Assembly (NCBI GenBank): GCA_041625575.1
Contig: JBFJTG010000002.1
Location: 1-64,000, forward strand
DNA length: 64,000 nt
Source of the DNA: Litorivivens sp041625575
GTDB lineage: Bacteria > Pseudomonadota > Gammaproteobacteria > Pseudomonadales > Spongiibacteraceae
Direction: 5' to 3'
In this document: positions 25,115 to 33,408 of the stretch, piece after piece
How the letters are laid out: every line of letters begins with the position of its first letter
Numbering within the stretch: the stretch's first letter is position 1
Program-made: the position numbers and the translations under genes
Notes under the pieces: generated by a model
Databases searched by the model: none
What the model saw: only the letters and a program-made list of their open reading frames with translations
Told to the model about the DNA's origin: nothing

Positions 25115-25185
25115 TACGCATATTTTTCTATTTTAACTTATTTTGACAAATTTTCGTAGAATAGTTAGCCATACTCTACGCAAAA
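25115..25185. promoter_or_regulatory. TGCGTA-motif region upstream of ipdA
   Basis: On the minus strand three related sites appear: TTTTGCGTAGA (25175-25185), the inverted TTTTCGTAGA on the plus strand (25151-25160), and ATGCGTA around 25115-25121. The first two form an inverted repeat with a 14-base spacer. The surrounding 110 bases are AT rich, as Lrp-family operators usually are. The same core occurs in front of fadD3. Binding by the two Lrp/AsnC proteins encoded next door is inferred. Confidence 0.45.
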
Positions 25186-25189
25186 TAGA

Positions 25190-25657
25190 TCAAACAATGA
25201 TCTTGGACATCCTGTAATCATGCTTTACAAAGGTCACACCCAGCGAACATTCGGTGCGACGAACCCCCGGTATCACCCCCACCTTGGTATTCAGAAAGTC
25301 GGCCAGCTGGCCATTGTTCTGCACCAGCGTAATGGCCAGAATATCGAAACGACCCAGTGTAACGGCAACAAAACCGATTTGCTGAAGCTCCGCCAGCGCC
25401 GTGGCAACGTCTTTAACCTGCGCCGCGCTGTCTACCTCTATCCATATATAGGCAAGGGTCGGATTACGAAGATGGTCGATATTGGTAACCGCCGTAATGC
25501 GAATCTGCCCGGCCTCTTCCATCCGCTTGATACGGGCGCGCACCGTGCCCTCGGTCACACCCAGCTCGGTCGCAATTTTGCGATTGCTGGTACGCGCGTC
25601 CTGCGACAAGGCCGTTACAATTTTTGAGTCCAGCTCATCGAGCGGGCGCCTACTCAC
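25190..25657 (-). CDS. Lrp/AsnC family transcriptional regulator (second of pair)
   Basis: A 155-residue regulator with an N-terminal winged helix-turn-helix (LDELDSKIVTALSQDARTSN then RKIATELGVTEGTVRARIKRM, residues 6-47) and a C-terminal RAM/AsnC ligand-binding domain with the GRFDILAITLV strand. Its start overlaps the stop of the preceding Lrp-type gene by 4 bases, so both are made together, possibly as a hetero-oligomer. Located between fadD3 and ipdA, it is a good candidate to sense a CoA thioester or acid intermediate of steroid breakdown. Confidence 0.9.
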   Translation of the reverse strand: MSRRPLDELDSKIVTALSQDARTSNRKIATELGVTEGTVRARIKRMEEAGQIRITAVTNIDHLRNPTLAYIWIEVDSAAQVKDVATALAELQQIGFVAVTLGRFDILAITLVQNNGQLADFLNTKVGVIPGVRRTECSLGVTFVKHDYRMSKIIV

Positions 25658-26181
25658 AGCTCACCTCGAGAACGGTCAAAACGAACCCAATTAGGCTGAT
25701 TCTTAAGCACATCAATCGCCATCGCCGGCAGCAGCCTTCTGACGCCGGCAACACGGGCAAGTTTTTCGGTGAGAAGTGCAGTCACCGCTTCCTGATCTTC
25801 AGCCACCATCAGGCATTCAATGTCGTGGGTGCCCACAACCTGACAAACCGAGAATACTTCCGGAAACTGCGCGATATCCATGGCAACATCTGCAGCACTG
25901 CGACCTTCGACCTGCACACCCACCGCCAGCATCAGATTAAAGCCGGCAGCCTCGAAATCCGTGACGGCGACAACGCGCAGTAGATCATTGTCTTCCAGGC
26001 GGCGAATGCGACCGCGCACAGTGCTCTCGGTCAAACCGGTTTTTTCCGCCAGCATCTTGTAGGCCATGCGACCATCCAGACGCAGCAAGGCAATAAGCTG
26101 ATGATCCTTGTCGTCCAGAGGCACACTGTCATTGCCGCCAATACGCTCGGCTACGGGATCACGCAAGACGCCCTCAGCCAT
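25654..26181 (-). CDS. Lrp/AsnC family transcriptional regulator (first of pair)
   Basis: A 175-residue regulator, with a 20-residue N-terminal extension before the helix-turn-helix (LDDKDHQLIALLRLDGRMAY then KMLAEKTGLTESTVRGRIRRL) and a C-terminal AsnC domain (VVGTHDIECLMVAEDQEA). It differs clearly from its neighbour, so this is not a recent tandem duplication. It starts 3 bases after the fadD3 stop codon, giving a fadD3-lrp-lrp operon. Actinobacterial HIP genes are instead repressed by the TetR protein KstR2. Confidence 0.9.
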   Translation of the reverse strand: MAEGVLRDPVAERIGGNDSVPLDDKDHQLIALLRLDGRMAYKMLAEKTGLTESTVRGRIRRLEDNDLLRVVAVTDFEAAGFNLMLAVGVQVEGRSAADVAMDIAQFPEVFSVCQVVGTHDIECLMVAEDQEAVTALLTEKLARVAGVRRLLPAMAIDVLKNQPNWVRFDRSRGEL

Positions 26182-26184
26182 CGC

Positions 26185-27777
26185 TTAGCACCCGGCCTTG
26201 AGAATGTCAGCGGCCATTTTTTTCAAGTCGGGCTTAACGACCTTACCCGCCGCATTCAGCGGCAAACTATCAACAAACTGCACGTAATACGGTGTTTTGT
26301 AGCGAGCCAAATGCTCACCACAATAATCAATAATGTGCTCACGCGAGAGCGCAGCGCCGGCTTTTTGCACCACAAAGGCCATGCCTACCTCGCCCTGCGG
26401 CTGGCGCGGCACGCCAACTACCGCTACTTGTGCAACGCCGTCCAGACCGAAGAGGGCTTTCTCGACCTCTGCCGGGTAGACGTTTTCACCGTTCATAATG
26501 TACATGTCTTTCAGGCGGTCAGTGATTCGCAGGTAGCCCTTGTCATCCATTACACCGATGTCACCCGTGCGCAACCAACCCTCCGGGGTAATGGTTTCAG
26601 CGGTAGCTTCGGGCATATCAAAATAGCCCTGCATCACGTTGTAGCCGCGCACCCAGATTTCGCCCTCGCTGCCGCGCGGTACTTCCTCGCCGGTATCCGG
26701 ATTGGCGCACTTTACTTCAACGCCATCGATGGCGCGGCCCGAGGTGGTAGCAATGGTTTCCGCATTGTCGTCGGGCCGACAAATACTCACCACACCCGTC
26801 GACTCAGTCAGTCCGTAAGCGGTTACTACCGTCTCAAAGCCCAGCACGCTGCGCATATCCTTTACCAGTTTAACCGGTACCGCAGCTGCGCCAGTCACAC
26901 CCAGACGCAAACTGGACAGGTCGTACTTGCCGCGTGCCGGGTCTGCGAGCAGCATTTCGTAAAGAGAGGGCGCTCCCGGCAGCATGGTGACCTTGTCACG
27001 TTCAATTTGCGCCATAGCCGCTTCCTTATCAAAGGCCATGACCGGCAAAGTCGTGCTGCCAAAAATAATAGAAGCCAACCAACCGGCTTTATAGCCGAAG
27101 GTATGAAAGAAGGGGTTGATGATGAGGTAGTTGTCATCCGAGCGCAGACCCACGGTCTCGCCCCAGGATTTAAAGACACGAATATTCTGCTGGTGAGAGG
27201 AGAGCACGCCCTTGGGCTTGCCGGTAGTACCCGAGGTAAACAGCATATCGGCAGTATCGTCAGGGCTCACTGCAAACGCGCGTGCCTCTATCGCCTCCGG
27301 TTCAACGCCGTCGCCCGCGGCGAGAAAAGCCTGCCAACTCGTGGCTCGCTTATCATCGCCCCGCAGCAGCACCTTGCCTGTTAGTGCGGGCAACTCTTCG
27401 GCCGCTAACATGCTTAGCGGCTCGCCTTTTTCCAGCCTGGTAAAAGTCAGCAGCATTTTTGCGCCACTGCGACGCAAAATGTCAGCTGCCTCTGCACCCT
27501 GCAGGCGATTGTTCAGTGGCACTAATACACCACCGGCGCTCTGCAAACCGATCGCAGCCTCAATCCACTCGTGCATATTGGGCGCCCATATGGCGACGCG
27601 ATCGCCCTGCTCTATACCCGCCGCAATAAAGGCCGCAGCAGAGCGCCTGCCGCGAACGGCGAGCTCCTCGTAGCTAATCAAAGTGCTGTCTTCTTTTATC
27701 GCCGCACGACTGCCATAGGTTTCAGCCGCCCAGCTAACTAGCGAAGGTAATGTGAGGGGAAATGCCTGATTCGCCAT
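26185..27777 (-). CDS. fadD3: FadD3-like acyl-CoA synthetase (HIP-CoA ligase)
   Basis: A 530-residue ANL-superfamily CoA ligase. The AMP-binding motif is ADMLFTSGTTGKPKGVLSSHQQN, followed by YGLTEST, GWLRTGDIGVMDDKGYLRITDRLKDMYIMNGENVYPAEVE and the catalytic lysine region PLNAAGKVVKPDLKK. In this gene neighbourhood it is best read as FadD3, which activates the C/D-ring propanoate HIP to its CoA ester and so starts the pathway. First gene of the block, with a palindromic TGCGTA operator and a promoter-like pair upstream. Confidence 0.85.
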   Translation of the reverse strand: MANQAFPLTLPSLVSWAAETYGSRAAIKEDSTLISYEELAVRGRRSAAAFIAAGIEQGDRVAIWAPNMHEWIEAAIGLQSAGGVLVPLNNRLQGAEAADILRRSGAKMLLTFTRLEKGEPLSMLAAEELPALTGKVLLRGDDKRATSWQAFLAAGDGVEPEAIEARAFAVSPDDTADMLFTSGTTGKPKGVLSSHQQNIRVFKSWGETVGLRSDDNYLIINPFFHTFGYKAGWLASIIFGSTTLPVMAFDKEAAMAQIERDKVTMLPGAPSLYEMLLADPARGKYDLSSLRLGVTGAAAVPVKLVKDMRSVLGFETVVTAYGLTESTGVVSICRPDDNAETIATTSGRAIDGVEVKCANPDTGEEVPRGSEGEIWVRGYNVMQGYFDMPEATAETITPEGWLRTGDIGVMDDKGYLRITDRLKDMYIMNGENVYPAEVEKALFGLDGVAQVAVVGVPRQPQGEVGMAFVVQKAGAALSREHIIDYCGEHLARYKTPYYVQFVDSLPLNAAGKVVKPDLKKMAADILKAGC

Positions 27778-27816
27778 CGTGTATCCGAAGCCCTGACCGT
27801 GGTGATTAGGGCAAAC

Positions 27817-27845
27817 AGTCTATTGAGTCCACCCATCAGACGCAA
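27817..27845 (-). promoter_or_regulatory. Predicted fadD3 promoter
   Basis: On the minus strand TTGCGT (27840-27845) and TAGACT (27817-27822) are spaced 17 bases apart. The start would be about 30 bases before the fadD3 ATG. The palindrome at 27850-27883 abuts the -35 box. Confidence 0.35.
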
Positions 27846-27849
27846 GCGC

Positions 27850-27883
27850 AATGCGTAGAAAATCCACTCTTAATTTACGCATT
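27850..27883. promoter_or_regulatory. AATGCGTA/TACGCATT palindrome upstream of fadD3
   Basis: Two perfect 8-base arms with an 18-base AT-rich centre. The TGCGTA core is shared with the ipdA upstream region. Placement just upstream of the predicted -35 box fits an activator site; it lies in the 153-base gap after alanine dehydrogenase. Confidence 0.5.
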
Positions 27884-27930
27884 ATTATACCTGATAGTTA
27901 TATCGAACCGATTTCGCAGACCATAACGCC

Positions 27931-29055
27931 CTATGCGAGCGTTAAGAGCAATTGCCTGATATCTTCTGCCGAACGTCCCTGAGCACGCGCCACTGCCGCG
28001 CAGTACAAAGCGCCCCCTGAAGTACTGAGGCCAGCAGCAAAGCCCTCATCCGCCGCCAGGGCACAGCGCCAGCCACTGTCAGCCAAGCGACTCACATAGG
28101 GTAATATCGCCGCCGCCAGGGCGGTCGTTGCGGTGCGGGGCACGGCGCCGGGCATATTCGCAACGCAGTAATGCACGACTCCTTCTTCTATATAGGTAGG
28201 CGTGTCATGGCTGGTCGGTCGACTACTTTCAAAACAGCCACCCTGATCAATGGCCACGTCAACCAATACCGCACCGTTTTTCATAAGGCTTAAATCTGCA
28301 CGGCTCAGCAAGCGCGGGCTGGTATCACCCGGCACTAGCGCAGCACCAATTATGACGTCACAGTCGCATAAATAGCGCTCAAGCTCCCCGCGAGTTGACG
28401 GACGAATGTCAAAGCGAGCGCCCATTTCCCGTTCCAGCTGATCACGCTTGTGCGCGTTGCTCTCAAGAATGACGACTTGCGCCCCCATGCCCAAGGCAAT
28501 AGTGGCAGCGTTGATACCTACAACCCCTCCGCCGAGCACAATGACCAAAGCCGGAGACACACCGCTGGCACCGGAAAGCAGAACCCCCGCACCACCGTGT
28601 TTTTTCTCAAGGCAATAAGCCGCAGCCTGCGCCGCCACTCGCCCAGCAATTTCGCTCATGGGAAATAACAACGGTAGACGTCCACTAGCATCGCGAACAG
28701 TCTCAAAGGCTATCGCAGTGACCCCCGAAGCCAGCAATGCGTCCACTAAGGGGCGATTAGGGGCCAAATGCAGGTAGGCGAACAGAATTTGACCGTCCCG
28801 CAAGAGCTCAACCTCCTCAGGCTGAGGCTCTTTTACTTTGACAATGAGTTCAGCGCGCTCAAAGAGCTCGGGCGCCGAGCCCGTAATTTCCGCACCAGCG
28901 GCCGTATAGAGTTCGTCGGCATAAGCACTGCCCTCACCCGCATGGCGCTCAACAAGTACGCAATGACCCTGAGCCACGAGCTGCCCAGCGCACTGCGGCG
29001 TGAGGGCAACGCGGAATTCCTGAACTTTGATTTCTTTGGGGACACCAATAATCAC
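27931..29055 (-). CDS. ald: Alanine dehydrogenase
   Basis: NAD-dependent L-alanine dehydrogenase, 374 residues, the family norm. It begins MIIGVPKEIKVQEFRVALTP, has KVKEPQ with the substrate-binding Lys, the catalytic-His segment FAYLHLAPN, the NAD motif VIVLGGGVVGINAATIALGMGA and the signature DQGGCFESSRPTSHDTPTY. It interconverts alanine and pyruvate plus ammonium. It is related in fold to PntA, which is encoded separately. Monocistronic by position, 107 bases after the MBL hydrolase gene. Confidence 0.93.
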   Translation of the reverse strand: MIIGVPKEIKVQEFRVALTPQCAGQLVAQGHCVLVERHAGEGSAYADELYTAAGAEITGSAPELFERAELIVKVKEPQPEEVELLRDGQILFAYLHLAPNRPLVDALLASGVTAIAFETVRDASGRLPLLFPMSEIAGRVAAQAAAYCLEKKHGGAGVLLSGASGVSPALVIVLGGGVVGINAATIALGMGAQVVILESNAHKRDQLEREMGARFDIRPSTRGELERYLCDCDVIIGAALVPGDTSPRLLSRADLSLMKNGAVLVDVAIDQGGCFESSRPTSHDTPTYIEEGVVHYCVANMPGAVPRTATTALAAAILPYVSRLADSGWRCALAADEGFAAGLSTSGGALYCAAVARAQGRSAEDIRQLLLTLA

Positions 29056-29162
29056 ATCTCACCCTGCACGCCAGACCACACTTACAGTGTAGTTGGGAAT
29101 GGGCGCTAGCGAGTAGTTGAGGCCTCAATTTTGGATGACGAAGCCCGAACTTGATGTGGGAT

Positions 29163-30008
29163 TCAGGCTGATACCAGCTTCCAGCGACCAGCCTTTTCGA
29201 CGGTGCGGCCGTCTTTTTGGAGCTTCAACAGATGAGCCCACAGCGACAGTTGCGCAACCGGATGCAGGGACACATCGACGTCGTCATAGACAGGCACCAC
29301 CAACTCTTCGAGATTTGCGCTATCAAAGCTGGCCAGTTTTTCCACAACCTTGGCTTCACGCTTCAGGCGGTGCGCCACCAGATATTCCAGCTCTTTGTGC
29401 GGCTCGGGAATCAAACCACCGTGACCGGGCGCGATAAATTTGAGGGGGTAATTGAGCATGCGGCGCAACGAGTCGATGTAATCCTTCATATCGCCGGCAG
29501 GGGGAATGATGACAACCGTAGAGCCTTGCATAACATGGTCGCCGGTAAAGAGCAGACCGCTGGGCTCGTGCAAATAGCAAAAATGATTACCCACATGACC
29601 CGGGCTATATATAGCACGCAAAGGACCACCCTCTACGGCCAACAATTCATCGTGCTGCGGCTCGACATCCGGCATAAAACTGTGGTCCTGATAGCCATCT
29701 TGTTCGATCGTGCAACCAATCAATTCTGCCCCGGACTTTTCCCTGAGCGCCGCCGCCGCAGGCGAATGATCCGGATGGGTATGGGTGACAATAATCCGGG
29801 TAATTTCACCGCCAATTGACTTCGCAGCATCAAGCAGCGCCTGCACGTGGCCGCTGTCATTCGGGCCCGGATCAAGGACGGCAATTTCGCGATGGCCAAA
29901 TAAATAACTGTTTGTGCCTGGGCCGGTCATCACGCCCGGATTGGGTGCGATCAGACGATGCACACCCGGTGCCAATTCAGTTAATTGCCCGCAAAGCAGT
30001 TCAGTCAC
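29163..30008 (-). CDS. Metallo-beta-lactamase fold hydrolase (LACTB2-like)
   Basis: A 281-residue MBL-fold protein. HTHPDH at residues 76-81 supplies the metal ligands, with later ligands in SPGHVGNH, FTGDHVMQG and IAPGHGG. The length and the C-terminal winged-helix-like tail (HPVAQLSLWAHLLKLQKDGR) place it with LACTB2-like or glyoxalase II-like hydrolases; the substrate may be RNA or a thioester. Starts 14 bases after the MATE transporter gene and probably shares its transcript. Confidence 0.85.
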   Translation of the reverse strand: MTELLCGQLTELAPGVHRLIAPNPGVMTGPGTNSYLFGHREIAVLDPGPNDSGHVQALLDAAKSIGGEITRIIVTHTHPDHSPAAAALREKSGAELIGCTIEQDGYQDHSFMPDVEPQHDELLAVEGGPLRAIYSPGHVGNHFCYLHEPSGLLFTGDHVMQGSTVVIIPPAGDMKDYIDSLRRMLNYPLKFIAPGHGGLIPEPHKELEYLVAHRLKREAKVVEKLASFDSANLEELVVPVYDDVDVSLHPVAQLSLWAHLLKLQKDGRTVEKAGRWKLVSA

Positions 30009-30022
30009 GTTCTATTTACTCA

Positions 30023-31411
30023 CTATCCAATATCTTCCAGAGGAGCATCGCTTAGCGCAACGCGCGCCGGGCCATGGTGATGCCATTGATTACGCAGGCG
30101 AACCAAAAGCAACAGCGCGGCCACGGTCAATCCCGCGACCAGGCCAATCCAGAACCCCGCCGGCCCCATGGCCGGGCGCAGCAAATCAGTTAAACCCAAG
30201 GTATAACCCAGAGGCAAGCCCACACCCCAGTATGCTACCAGCGTCATTATCATGGGAATCTTGGTATCTTCAAAACCGCGCAGACAGCCTGCAGCAGCGA
30301 CTTGAAGCGCATCCGAGACCTGATAGATTGCGGCGAACAGCAGGAGCTGAGTCGTCAGTACAATCACAGTTTCATTGTCCGTATAGATTTTGGGAATCCA
30401 GCTGCGCGCAGCCAGAAGACCTATAGCGGCGAGCACACCAATTCCGAGTGTAACCTTCATTACCGTGCTAACCGCCAGGTGAATAGCCGCGGGATCACCT
30501 TGTCCTCGCGCCAAACCGACACGCACGGTAGCCGCCAGGGCAAAACTCAGCGGCACCATAAATAGCAGGCCAGTAAAATTCAGCGCAATTTGATGCCCCG
30601 CAACCACCTCCGCGCCCAACTGGCTAATCAGCAGAGCGATGATGGTGAAGATGTTGATCTCGAAGAATATAGATAGACCTACCGGCAAACCAAGCCGCGT
30701 TAGATAGGCCATAGTCTGCGGCTCAAAAAAACGCTGCTTTAAATCCAGACGCGCCTTGGCATAACTTTTATGACGGGCGATGTAAATGCCAAGCGCCCCC
30801 GCCATAAACCAAAACACCAGAGTGGTAGCCCAGCCACAGCCGACACCGCCCATAGCGGGAAACCCTAACTTGCCATAGATAAAAATATAATTGGCCGGGA
30901 TATTCAGTAAAAGCCCCGCAATACTGATCAATAGAACCGGGCGCGGATTGGACAGGGCTTCGGTATAGGCGCGCAATGCAATCACCAGCGCCGCGCCCGG
31001 CATACCCCAGCTCAAGGCACGCAGATAATCACTGACCTTCGGCAAAAGCTCGGGATCGACGTCCATGGCGTGAAAGAGCGGGTCCAAATGCCGAAGCAAA
31101 AAGAAGCCAGACACGCCTAATAGCAAAGCTAAATAGAGTAATTGCTGGGCGATCGGGTTCACGCGCGCCCATTCGCCGCCACCGATATGCCGCGACAAAA
31201 CCGGCGTGCCAGCCATCAGCACACCGGTCATAAACAAATAGATGGGAACCCAGGCGCTAGCACCCACCGCAACAGCAGCCAAGTCAACCGCACCCACGCG
31301 CCCGGCCATGACTGTATCGACAAAAGCGTTGCCGGTTTGCGCTAGCTGAGTGCCCAAAATGGGCAAAGCAAGCGCGAGTAGTGCTGATAATTCCTTGCGG
31401 AAAGCTGACAA
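30023..31411 (-). CDS. MATE family efflux transporter
   Basis: A 462-residue, 12-helix multidrug and toxic compound extrusion protein of the NorM type. The N-terminal ALPILGTQLAQTGNAFVDTVMAGRVGAVDLAAVAVG and the mirrored second half (GLPVGLSIFFEINIFTIIALLISQLGAEVVAGHQIALN) show the internal two-fold repeat and conserved Gln/Asp positions. It exports cationic or hydrophobic compounds using a sodium or proton gradient. Operon with the downstream MBL hydrolase. Confidence 0.93.
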   Translation of the reverse strand: MSAFRKELSALLALALPILGTQLAQTGNAFVDTVMAGRVGAVDLAAVAVGASAWVPIYLFMTGVLMAGTPVLSRHIGGGEWARVNPIAQQLLYLALLLGVSGFFLLRHLDPLFHAMDVDPELLPKVSDYLRALSWGMPGAALVIALRAYTEALSNPRPVLLISIAGLLLNIPANYIFIYGKLGFPAMGGVGCGWATTLVFWFMAGALGIYIARHKSYAKARLDLKQRFFEPQTMAYLTRLGLPVGLSIFFEINIFTIIALLISQLGAEVVAGHQIALNFTGLLFMVPLSFALAATVRVGLARGQGDPAAIHLAVSTVMKVTLGIGVLAAIGLLAARSWIPKIYTDNETVIVLTTQLLLFAAIYQVSDALQVAAAGCLRGFEDTKIPMIMTLVAYWGVGLPLGYTLGLTDLLRPAMGPAGFWIGLVAGLTVAALLLLVRLRNQWHHHGPARVALSDAPLEDIG

Positions 31412-31520
31412 ACGAAGTTCCCGAGAGTAAAAAGGCCGGTCATTCTAACCAGCCCTGTCCGTACTAGGTAGCCCGGTGTCTAAACATCTGCGCCAATGTT
31501 TACCGTCCTGGCTAAAGGCG

Positions 31521-32711
31521 CTAAACCATATTGGCAATAGGTACGACCGGGTCGACCTCCGCATCGTAGTCCACACCATCCAGCTCAAAACCGAACAAGC
31601 GCATGAACTCATGTTTGTAGCCAGCAAAATCGGTCAGTTCGCGCAGATTATCGCTGGTGACGAGTGCCCACTGTTCGGCAACGGCGTCCTGAATTTCAGG
31701 GCGTAATTCCAGCGTGTCCTGCCGCAAACGACCTTCAGCATCTACGCTCGGCTGAGCGCCGTAGAGGTTGTCTTTAAATAGGCCGTAGATCTGTTCAATG
31801 CAACCTTCATGGCTACCGTCGGCCTTCATCTGCTTGAATAATAAAGCCAGATACAAGGGCATTATCGGAATGGCCGAACTCGCCTGAGTCACTACAGCCT
31901 TGAGCACAGATACCCGAGCATCGCCGCCTTTGGCTGCAAGCTTGCTACGAATATCCACAACACGATGATCCAGATCCTGCTTGGCCTTGCCAATAGTGCC
32001 GTGCCAATAAATATCCCAGGTCAGGCGCTCGCCCAAATAGGTGTAGGCCGTTGTTTTCGCGCCGTCAGCCAGCACACCGGCCTCATCAAGCGCATCAATC
32101 CACATCTGCCAGTCTTCGCCGCCCATTACCGCAACCGTGTTATCAATCTCTTCTTGGTTGGCTTGCTCCAGGGTTACGTCTTCAACGATTTCCTTATCGG
32201 TATTCACACCGCGCTGGGTAACAGCCTTGCCAACCGGCTTGAGCGTAGACCAGTGCACTTCGCCGGTTTTGGGATGCTCACGGCGAGGCGCTGCCAAACT
32301 GTATACAACGAGATCCACCTGCCCCAGGTCTGCTTTTATTTGGGCGATGGTTTTTTCTTTAATCGCATCGGAAAAGGCATCACCATTTATGCTTTTAGCA
32401 TAGAGGCCTTCGCCTTCAGCAAATTTGTGAAAGGCGGCAGAGTTGTACCAACCCGCTGTACCCGGCTTCCTCTCCACACCTTCTTTCTCAAAGAAGATGC
32501 CCAGGGTAGACGCACCACAACCGAAGGCTGCTGTAATGCGCGATGCCAATCCGTAACCCGTTGAAGCACCGATAACCAAAACCCGCTTCGGACCACCGCT
32601 GATCTGGCCTTGCGATTTAACGTAGCCGATCTGCTCTTTGACGTTGGCTTCGCAACCGGTCGGATGACTGGTAACACACATAAATCCACGGACGCGGGGT
32701 TTGATGACCAT
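31521..32711 (-). CDS. fabV: Enoyl-ACP reductase FabV
   Basis: NADH-dependent trans-2-enoyl-ACP (or -CoA) reductase of fatty acid synthesis, naturally resistant to triclosan in known members. The 396-residue protein begins MVIKPRVRGFMCVTSHPTGC, the family start, and has the Rossmann motif VIGASTGYGLASR and the active site YWHGTIGKAK (Tyr-x8-Lys). ATG at 32711 follows AAGGAAC; the reading frame extends to 32798 but the extension is not part of the family. Divergent from miaE. Confidence 0.95.
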   Translation of the reverse strand: MVIKPRVRGFMCVTSHPTGCEANVKEQIGYVKSQGQISGGPKRVLVIGASTGYGLASRITAAFGCGASTLGIFFEKEGVERKPGTAGWYNSAAFHKFAEGEGLYAKSINGDAFSDAIKEKTIAQIKADLGQVDLVVYSLAAPRREHPKTGEVHWSTLKPVGKAVTQRGVNTDKEIVEDVTLEQANQEEIDNTVAVMGGEDWQMWIDALDEAGVLADGAKTTAYTYLGERLTWDIYWHGTIGKAKQDLDHRVVDIRSKLAAKGGDARVSVLKAVVTQASSAIPIMPLYLALLFKQMKADGSHEGCIEQIYGLFKDNLYGAQPSVDAEGRLRQDTLELRPEIQDAVAEQWALVTSDNLRELTDFAGYKHEFMRLFGFELDGVDYDAEVDPVVPIANMV

Positions 32712-32835
32712 GCAGCTTGTTCCTTTTACAATAGGCTGTTTAACTGCGGGGCATTCTATCAGCCTCGTTCGCAAGCGACTAATATACGCCGTCAACATTA
32801 ACGCAACGACTTTCAGCCCCTGAGCGAAGCCTCTA

Positions 32836-33408
32836 GTGATTAAACTGCAATTTCAAACCCCGCCCGAATGGACTGCCATCGTGATAGAACACTTTGATGA
32901 GTTCCTGCTGGATCATGCCGCTGCGGAAAAAAAAGCGGCCGGCATGGCCATATCAATGGCATCACACTACCCGGACAAACCCGAACTGGTCGAAGCCATG
33001 GCGGACCTCGCCGTTGAAGAAATGAGTCATTACCGCGAAGTGGTCAAACTTATCCATAGCCGGGGCGGCATTACCGCCGCCGATAAACGTGACGTCTACA
33101 TCAACACCCTGCGCAAAAACCTGAACAAAGGCAGCGAAGCCTATTTTCTCGATCGACTATTGCTTGGCGGTGTGATCGAAGCGCGCGGTGCCGAGCGCTT
33201 TGGCTTGATAGCCGACGCACTGGAGGAAGGCAAACTAAAGCAGTTCTACCAATCTATTAGCCGCTCGGAAGAACGCCATCACAGCCTGTTCACCGATCTG
33301 GCCGAGAAGTACTTCCCCAAGGAGCTCGTGGCCCGGCGACTTCAGGAATGGATTGCCCTGGAGGCCGAGGTGATGGCCGCCCAGGCCCACACACCGGCCT
33401 TGCACTAG
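32836..33408 (+). CDS. miaE: tRNA-(ms2io6A)-hydroxylase MiaE
   Basis: A 190-residue ferritin-like diiron monooxygenase that hydroxylates the isopentenyl group of ms2i6A37 in tRNA. Iron ligands are expected from EHFDEFLLDHAAAEKKAAG, VEEMSHYREV (E-x2-H) and ARGAERF with SEERHHSLF (E-x2-H). The start is GTG at 32836, directly after an in-frame TAG, so no longer start exists. Its stop codon overlaps the GTG start of the next gene by one base. Confidence 0.93.
   Translation: MIKLQFQTPPEWTAIVIEHFDEFLLDHAAAEKKAAGMAISMASHYPDKPELVEAMADLAVEEMSHYREVVKLIHSRGGITAADKRDVYINTLRKNLNKGSEAYFLDRLLLGGVIEARGAERFGLIADALEEGKLKQFYQSISRSEERHHSLFTDLAEKYFPKELVARRLQEWIALEAEVMAAQAHTPALH

Noticed and set aside
26101..27384. 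427-codon open frame on the plus strand
   Set aside because: Antisense to fadD3, whose ANL motifs are complete; the composition is that of a shadow frame rich in His, Arg and Gln.
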